Positions 6,951 through 10,968 of a stretch of DNA of 10,968 bases are shown in pieces. The translations under genes were made by a program, and so were the position numbers. The first letter of the stretch is position 1. Each line of letters starts with the position of its first letter. This stretch comes from CAYMTN01 sp964393335 (GTDB lineage Bacteria; Chloroflexota; Anaerolineae; Aggregatilineales; Aggregatilineaceae). The notes below the pieces were generated by a model. That model saw only the letters and a program-made list of their open reading frames with translations, ran no database searches and was not told where the DNA came from. The stretch lies in contig CAYMTN010000184.1 of NCBI GenBank assembly GCA_964393335.1, positions 1-10,968 on the forward strand, read 5' to 3'.

Positions 6951-7901
6951 ATGGCCCGTCTTCGAGTTTCCGTCATCATATCCACCTATAACCGCGCGGA
7001 TCTGTTGCCTGAGGCTATAGACTGCCTGCTGACGCAAACCCGCGTGCCCGATGAAATCATCGTAGTCGATGATGGATCGACCGATGATACGCCGGCTGTC
7101 CTGGCAAGCTACCCATCACCCGTGATCGCGATCCGCCAGTCCAATAAAGGGTTAGCCGCCGGTCGCAACACAGGTCTACGTAGGGCAACAGGCGACCTCA
7201 TCGCGTTCCTGGATTCAGATGACATTTTGACGCCTGACAGTATCGAAAAACGTGCCCTTGTTTTTGAACAAAACCCACAAGTTAATGTCGTTTACAGTGA
7301 TTTACTGGCGACTGATATGGCGAATAAACCCTACGGTCCCTGGCCTGGCCGTCGGCCATCGGGCGATGTTTTTGTCGAAGCGGCGCGTTATAACCTCATG
7401 CCGATTCACAGTTATATGTTGAGGCGGGAGTGTTTAGAACAAACGGGGCCGTTCGATGAAACGCTGCGATCCAATGAGCACTTCGACTTTTGGATTCGGG
7501 TGGCGGCTCACTACCCGTTCCATTACCTGGACGAACCGCTCGCGTTCTATCGTTTTCACGATAACATGATGACCGTCGTTAAGCATACGGAGATGAGGCC
7601 AGAATGGTTGCTGGTCCAACGGCGAGTCTACGAGATGGATGCCTTTCAGGCGCTTTCCTCCCGGCAAAAGAGTATTATCTATTGCAGTCACGGTAATAAG
7701 ATCATGCGTGGTTTTCCCAGGGAAGCGCGGTGGTGTTTTTGGCAGGGTGTCCGCGTTCACCCCACCGGTTTGCGGGCCTACCTGCTGTTGACATTGTCGC
7801 TGCTAGGAAAGAACGCATTCATCGCGGTGCACGATGTTTATCGCCGCAGGCACAGTGAGATGCTGGATATAAGACCGCATCCTCAGAAAACAGGGCGTTG
7901 A
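6951..7901 (+). CDS. Glycosyltransferase, GT2 family (tandem copy 1)
   Basis: A 316-residue GT-A protein. It has V-S-V-I-I-S-T-Y-N-R at the N-terminus, I-I-V-V-D40-D-G-S-T-D-D-T for the nucleotide, G-R-N-T-G, and the metal site D88-S-D90-D. Oddly, the segment expected to hold the E-D catalytic pair reads N-E176-H177-F-D179-F-W-I-R, whereas its neighbour has A-E-D-Y-D-F-W-I-R; the usual Asp is replaced by His. Activity may depend on H177 or D179, or may be altered. After the catalytic domain a C-terminal region (about 230-300) with C245-S-H-G-N-K is shared with the next protein. The gap to the next gene is seven bases. The pair is likely a local duplication, with both acting on the same glycan with different specificities. 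An inverting sugar transferase is firmly expected; donor and acceptor are unknown. Confidence 0.92.
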   Translation: MARLRVSVIISTYNRADLLPEAIDCLLTQTRVPDEIIVVDDGSTDDTPAVLASYPSPVIAIRQSNKGLAAGRNTGLRRATGDLIAFLDSDDILTPDSIEKRALVFEQNPQVNVVYSDLLATDMANKPYGPWPGRRPSGDVFVEAARYNLMPIHSYMLRRECLEQTGPFDETLRSNEHFDFWIRVAAHYPFHYLDEPLAFYRFHDNMMTVVKHTEMRPEWLLVQRRVYEMDAFQALSSRQKSIIYCSHGNKIMRGFPREARWCFWQGVRVHPTGLRAYLLLTLSLLGKNAFIAVHDVYRRRHSEMLDIRPHPQKTGR

Positions 7902-7908
7902 CCCCACC

Positions 7909-8883
7909 ATGCGCCTAACAGTCTCGGTGATTATCCCCACCTACAACCGGGTAACATTGGTTCAAGAAGCCCTGGAAAGCCTCCTCTCCCAGACACGCAT
8001 ACCGGATGAAATCATCGTGGTCGACGATGGATCAACCGACAATACGTCCGAAGTACTGGCACATTACGATTGGCCGGTACATGTGATTCGCCAGGTCAAT
8101 CAGGGACGTTCAGCCGCACGCAACCGTGGAATGGACGCAGCACAGGGCGATTTAGCGGCGTTTCTCGACTCCGATGACGTGCTGCCGGAAGAGAGCATAA
8201 CTCGCCGGGTGGCAGTGTTTGAGAGCCTGCCGGATGTGGGCGCGGTATACAGTGACGTGCTGGTGATCGGCCCTCATGGCGAACCACAGGGGCTATCTTC
8301 CAAGATATATCCTGTTCCCCGGTCTTCCGGCATGATCTTCGCTGATTTGATCCGGCGCAACTTTATCCCGATGCCGTCGGTTATGTTCCGCCGGACGCCC
8401 GCAACTGCGACGCTGCGTTTTGACCCTTCTATCGAGCCAGCCGAAGATTACGATTTCTGGATACGGTTGGCCGCTTTATGCCAGTTTGTATATCTGGACG
8501 AACCGCTCGCCCATTACCGAATCGCTGAGAGCGGCGCGTTCCGTGTATCCGACTGGGGACTCGTGGGTGAATCGGCACTGAGCAACCGGCAGCAGATGAA
8601 ACAAAGCGAGGTGACCATTCAGGAACGTGCCCTGGCGATGCCCGAATTCCAACAACTCTCTCACCTTCAACGGGCGAAGTTTTTTTGTTCACACGGCACG
8701 AAAACCTTGTTCTTGCAGCGTTACGCATATGCCCGGCGCATGTTCATCAACGCTGTTCGCCAGGCCCCCTACTATCCGACCGGGTATGGGCTGCTGCTGT
8801 TCAGTGCGATGGGGCCACACGCGTTTGAAACGGCGGTATTGGCGCGCCGCCGGATCATCCGCTGGCTGTCAAGGCTGCGCTGA
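7909..8883 (+). CDS. Glycosyltransferase, GT2 family (tandem copy 2)
   Basis: A 324-residue GT-A protein, the last gene of the cluster. Motifs are V-S-V-I-I-P-T-Y-N-R, I-I-V-V-D39-D-G-S-T-D-N-T, A-R-N-R-G, the metal site D87-S-D89-D and an intact E179-D180-Y-D-F-W-I-R catalytic region. The C-terminal 80 residues (with C260-S-H-G-T-K) match the preceding gene in layout and end in a basic tail, R-R-R-I-I-R-W-L-S-R-L-R, which may be amphipathic and bind the membrane. The start follows the previous stop by seven bases with only a weak purine stretch as Shine-Dalgarno, so coupling to upstream translation is likely. It reads V-Y-S-D at 113-116 and Y-L-D-E-P-L at 195-200, both shared with copy 1. 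Substrate unknown. Confidence 0.93.
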   Translation: MRLTVSVIIPTYNRVTLVQEALESLLSQTRIPDEIIVVDDGSTDNTSEVLAHYDWPVHVIRQVNQGRSAARNRGMDAAQGDLAAFLDSDDVLPEESITRRVAVFESLPDVGAVYSDVLVIGPHGEPQGLSSKIYPVPRSSGMIFADLIRRNFIPMPSVMFRRTPATATLRFDPSIEPAEDYDFWIRLAALCQFVYLDEPLAHYRIAESGAFRVSDWGLVGESALSNRQQMKQSEVTIQERALAMPEFQQLSHLQRAKFFCSHGTKTLFLQRYAYARRMFINAVRQAPYYPTGYGLLLFSAMGPHAFETAVLARRRIIRWLSRLR

Positions 8884-8988
8884 TATCACAACATCTCGGT
8901 GCCGATGCGTGCTTTCTGCGGGGCAATCGCTCGGTGATCGGGTTTGGCGATGCACCAGAGGCCGGAGCCGCGGGGCATTTTCGAAGCC
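8884..8988. other. Convergent intergenic region
   Basis: These 105 bases lie between the stop of the last glycosyltransferase gene and the stop of pdxT on the other strand. A bidirectional terminator is expected here. By eye I see only weak, bulged inverted repeats (for instance around 8922-8953) and no hairpin with a T-run. Confidence 0.5.
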
Positions 8989-9573
8989 CTACACGCTCAG
9001 CGGCAGCCGCGCGACCTCCCGCAGAAAATAGCGGTGAAAACGATTGTCAGGCGTAAGCTCCGGGTGAAACGCCGTTGCCAGCCAGTGACCCTGGCGCGCC
9101 GCGACAATGCCGCCATCTTCCAGCCGTGCGAGCACCTGCACGCCGCCGCCGACTCGGGTGACCAGCGGCGCGCGAATGAACACGGCATGGAACGGGTCCG
9201 GACCCAGTTCGGGTACGTGCAGGTCCGTTTCGAAGCTGTCGGCCTGACGCCCGAATGCGTTACGATTGACCGTGATATCCATCACGCCGATCAATGGTTG
9301 GTTGCGCCCGATGTCCCTTGCGAGCATGATCATCCCCGCACAAGTGCCCCACACCGGTTTTGTGGCAGCGAACGCGCGCAGCGGTTTGAGCAGGCCGAAA
9401 GACACGGCCAATTTGCCGATAGTCGTGCTCTCCCCGCCGGGGATGATTAAGGCGTCCAGCCTGTCCAACTGTTCCGGTAGGCGCACCTCGACGGCGTTTA
9501 CGCCCAGGTCGCGGAGCGTTTTTTCATGTTCGATGAAAGCGCCTTGCAGCGCCAGTACGCCAACGTTCATCAT
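8989..9573 (-). CDS. pdxT: Pyridoxal 5'-phosphate synthase glutaminase subunit PdxT
   Basis: The class I glutamine amidotransferase subunit of the deoxyxylulose-5-phosphate-independent vitamin B6 pathway. It releases ammonia from glutamine and passes it to PdxS, which builds PLP from ribose 5-phosphate and glyceraldehyde 3-phosphate. At 194 residues it has the usual length. Family marks are G-V-L-A-L-Q-G-A-F-I-E-H near the N-terminus, I-I-P-G-G-E-S-T-T (oxyanion region, G46-G47-E48-S49), W-G-T-C78-A-G-M with the nucleophilic cysteine, and H170-P-E172-L-T completing the Cys-His-Glu triad. There are two ATG codons in tandem; the first, at 9573, has GAGGA six bases upstream. No pdxS is adjacent: downstream on its strand comes the glycan cluster, and upstream an intergenic region. 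It therefore probably works with a PdxS encoded elsewhere. It is convergent with the glycan cluster and divergent from the GH88 gene. Confidence 0.96.
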   Translation of the reverse strand: MMNVGVLALQGAFIEHEKTLRDLGVNAVEVRLPEQLDRLDALIIPGGESTTIGKLAVSFGLLKPLRAFAATKPVWGTCAGMIMLARDIGRNQPLIGVMDITVNRNAFGRQADSFETDLHVPELGPDPFHAVFIRAPLVTRVGGGVQVLARLEDGGIVAARQGHWLATAFHPELTPDNRFHRYFLREVARLPLSV

Positions 9574-9579
9574 CCTGTG

Positions 9580-9584
9580 TCCTC
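9580..9584 (-). promoter_or_regulatory. Shine-Dalgarno of pdxT
   Basis: Read on the minus strand this is GAGGA, six bases before the first of two tandem ATG codons. It favours the ATG at 9573 over the one at 9570, although the two proteins would differ by only one residue. Confidence 0.65.
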
Positions 9585-9709
9585 ACGTTGCCGGAATAGT
9601 AGTCTGAGATCAACTTTAGCGCCAGGCTGGGTCGTGCCGCAAACGATAATGGACTCATTTGGTTCTGTACGGTTCGAGCAGTGAAACTACATCACCCGGA
9701 TCGCTCGTC

Positions 9710-9738
9710 TTGACAGCCGCCTGGCCCTCATGTATAAG
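9710..9738 (+). promoter_or_regulatory. Near-consensus sigma-70-type promoter of the GH88 gene
   Basis: TTGACA (9710-9715, 6 of 6) and TATAAG (9733-9738, 5 of 6) are separated by exactly 17 bases, the optimal spacing for a housekeeping sigma factor. Transcription would start near 9744-9746, leaving a leader of about 80 bases before the ATG at 9826. It also argues against the in-frame ATG at 9730, which lies inside the promoter. Confidence 0.75.
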
Positions 9739-9739
9739 T

Positions 9740-9749
9740 GGTACGTACC
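9740..9749. promoter_or_regulatory. Perfect 10-bp palindrome, candidate operator
   Basis: GGTACGTACC is its own reverse complement and starts two bases after the -10 box, so it covers the expected transcription start. A repressor bound here would block initiation. The central CG and dyad symmetry recall LacI-type operators, a family that often controls carbohydrate genes. The regulator itself is not in the window, so this is an inference. Confidence 0.45.
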
Positions 9750-9825
9750 GGATCATGCAGGGCATCACAGGAAGGATTCGGTCTTTGTCCTTGCGCATAG
9801 GCGCGCGCTCAACAGGCTAAAACCA

Positions 9826-10968
9826 ATGGCCGGTATGCCGTTTCCCCGTGAGCTTCACGCTCCCTTAGCATTGACCGATTTAGTGGATCGTATTCGCCAC
9901 AATCGCCGAATGTTCGGCTCGTTATTCCCGACTGTGGGCGAAGGAACCCGTTACCGGCTTGGGGCTAACGATAACTGGCTGGCGGGCTTCTGGACTGGCC
10001 TGCTGTGGCTGGCCTATGCCGCCACCGGGGACAATAACCTGAAGACCTACGCGCAGACGTTGCTGCCCTGTTTTGCCATGCGTCTCGACCAGCGGATTCA
10101 TATCACGCACGATTTGGGGTTTCTGTTCACACTCAGCGCACGCGCCCAATGGCAGTTGACCGGCGATACATACGCTTACGATCTGGCGCTGCGGGCCGCC
10201 GCCGATCTCGCCCGGCGTTTCAGGCCCCAGGGCGGGTACATCCAGGCGTGGGGCGCGTTGGGTGACCCCGTCGAAAGCGGCAGGACGATCATCGACACGC
10301 TGATGAATATCCCGCTGCTATTTTGGGCATCGGCGCAGACCGGCACCCCGCACTATCACGACATCGCACACCAGCACGCCGAGACGACCGCACGCTATTT
10401 GCTGCGGCCCGATGGCGCATCCTATCATACCTACTTCTTCGATCCGCAAACCGGCGAGCCGGTTGGGCCGCGCACCCACCAGGGTTACGCCGACGAATCG
10501 TTGTGGGCGCGCGGGCAGGCGTGGACGATTTACGGTTTTGCGGTGGCGGCGGCATGGTGCGACGAACCGGCCTTTGTGGATGTAGCGCGCCAGGCGGCGG
10601 CGCGCTTCCTGGCGGAATTGCCGCCGGATGGCATCCCCTGGTGGGACCTGCGCCTGCCGGATGATGCGCCGCATTACCGCGACAGTTCAGCGGGGGCGAT
10701 TGCAGCGGCGGGGATGCTGCGGCTGGCGGCTCAGTTGGATGGCGATGCAGGGGCCGCGCTGCGCCACCACGCGGTATCGCTGCTGCAAAACTTGGTCGAT
10801 GCCTGCCTGGAAACGCTGCCGGACGCGCAGGGTCTGCTGCGCGGCGGTACCTACCACGCGCACAAAGGCTGGGGTGTGAACGAGTATTTCATCGGCGGCG
10901 ATTATTTTTTCCTCGAGGCCCTGTTGATGCTGGGCGACAGTCCGCCCGATTTTTGGGGACCATCCCGC
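9826..10968 (+). CDS. GH88 family unsaturated glucuronyl hydrolase (3' end cut by window edge)
   Basis: An open frame of 381 codons reaches the window edge without a stop. It matches family GH88, cytoplasmic enzymes that hydrate and split the 4,5-unsaturated uronic acid from oligosaccharides made by polysaccharide lyases. The fold is an (alpha/alpha)6 barrel. Visible marks are N-W-L-A-G-F-W-T-G-L-L-W (50-61), T-H-D96-L-G-F, I-I-D157-T-L-M-N, T-H-Q-G-Y-A-D-E-S-L-W-A-R-G-Q-A-W (217-233), D-S-S-A-G-A near 287-292 and K347-G-W-G-V-N-E-Y-F-I-G-G-D-Y-F-F-L-E. D96 and D157 are 61 residues apart, as are the catalytic D88 and D149 of the Bacillus sp. GL1 enzyme. Family members are about 375-400 residues, so little should be missing. 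No signal peptide is seen. ATG 9826 is preferred; ATG 9835 is possible. GC content is high (about 60-68%). Confidence 0.93.
   Translation, partial: MAGMPFPRELHAPLALTDLVDRIRHNRRMFGSLFPTVGEGTRYRLGANDNWLAGFWTGLLWLAYAATGDNNLKTYAQTLLPCFAMRLDQRIHITHDLGFLFTLSARAQWQLTGDTYAYDLALRAAADLARRFRPQGGYIQAWGALGDPVESGRTIIDTLMNIPLLFWASAQTGTPHYHDIAHQHAETTARYLLRPDGASYHTYFFDPQTGEPVGPRTHQGYADESLWARGQAWTIYGFAVAAAWCDEPAFVDVARQAAARFLAELPPDGIPWWDLRLPDDAPHYRDSSAGAIAAAGMLRLAAQLDGDAGAALRHHAVSLLQNLVDACLETLPDAQGLLRGGTYHAHKGWGVNEYFIGGDYFFLEALLMLGDSPPDFWGPSR

Larger units (their letters stand above)
9574..9825. other. Divergent intergenic region between pdxT and the GH88 gene
   Basis: This region of 252 bases holds the pdxT ribosome-binding site on the minus strand and a strong promoter with a palindrome for the GH88 gene on the plus strand. 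No tRNA or small gene was recognised. A clear promoter for pdxT was not found by eye. Confidence 0.6.

Noticed and set aside
8944..9450. Plus-strand frame of 168 codons opposite pdxT
   Set aside because: It is the complement of a clear pdxT with all catalytic residues; its translation has no recognisable domain and is rich in residues typical of antisense shadows.
9730..9825. In-frame ATG at 9730 as a longer start for the GH88 protein
   Set aside because: It lies between the -35 and -10 boxes of the promoter at 9710-9738, so it would not be in the transcript, and the extra residues do not look like any part of a GH88 enzyme or a signal peptide.
10289..10674. Minus-strand and alternative plus-strand frames within the GH88 gene
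   Set aside because: They are products of high GC content; the GH88 frame carries all family motifs through the same bases.
1..10968. CRISPR arrays, tRNA or rRNA genes, insertion sequences, toxin-antitoxin or phage-defence genes
   Set aside because: No regularly spaced repeats, cloverleaf-like genes, terminal inverted repeats, transposase motifs or defence-type domains were found on either strand by reading.

Overview
The window looks like a bacterial chromosome segment, most probably from a Chloroflexota (Anaerolineae-like) bacterium. That assignment is an inference. It rests on the secreted protein with PPC-like, Cys-rich and Ig-like parts, on the style of the tandem family 2 glycosyltransferases, and on the mixed GC content. 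No rRNA or other marker gene is present to prove it.

Layout. (1) Positions 17-1513, minus strand: a secreted or membrane-anchored multidomain protein of unknown function. (2) Positions 1514-1798: a divergent intergenic region with an AT-rich part and a GC-rich imperfect hairpin. (3) Positions 1799-8883, plus strand: a compact polysaccharide export and assembly cluster. It holds an ABC-2 permease (Wzm/TagG type), its ATPase with a C-terminal Wzt-type glycan-binding domain, a GT4 glycosyltransferase, a class I SAM methyltransferase and three GT2 glycosyltransferases, the last two being tandem paralogues. Most junctions are overlaps or gaps of 10 nt or less; the one real break is 147 nt after the ATPase gene. 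(4) Positions 8989-9573, minus strand: pdxT, the glutaminase subunit of PLP synthase, convergent with the cluster and without pdxS beside it. (5) Position 9826 to the window edge, plus strand: a nearly complete GH88 unsaturated glucuronyl hydrolase, preceded by a near-consensus sigma-70-type promoter with a perfect 10-bp palindrome just downstream of the -10 box.

How the genes work together (inference). The glycosyltransferases assemble a glycan on a lipid carrier in the cytoplasm, the methyltransferase may modify or cap it, and the Wzm/Wzt transporter exports the finished chain, with the Wzt C-terminal domain as a possible selector. No Wzx flippase, Wzy polymerase or initiating phosphoglycosyltransferase is in the window. 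PdxT (vitamin B6) and GH88 (uronate-polysaccharide breakdown) are separate functions; only GH88 has a possible loose link to carbohydrate metabolism.

Composition. Hand counts on sample lines give about 55-67% GC in most of the ATPase domain and about 60-68% in the GH88 gene. They give about 40-47% in the Wzt C-terminal domain and as low as 33% at the start of the first GT2 gene. This is typical of glycan clusters assembled by recombination. I found no transposase, integrase, tRNA, CRISPR array or clear novel defence-type system.
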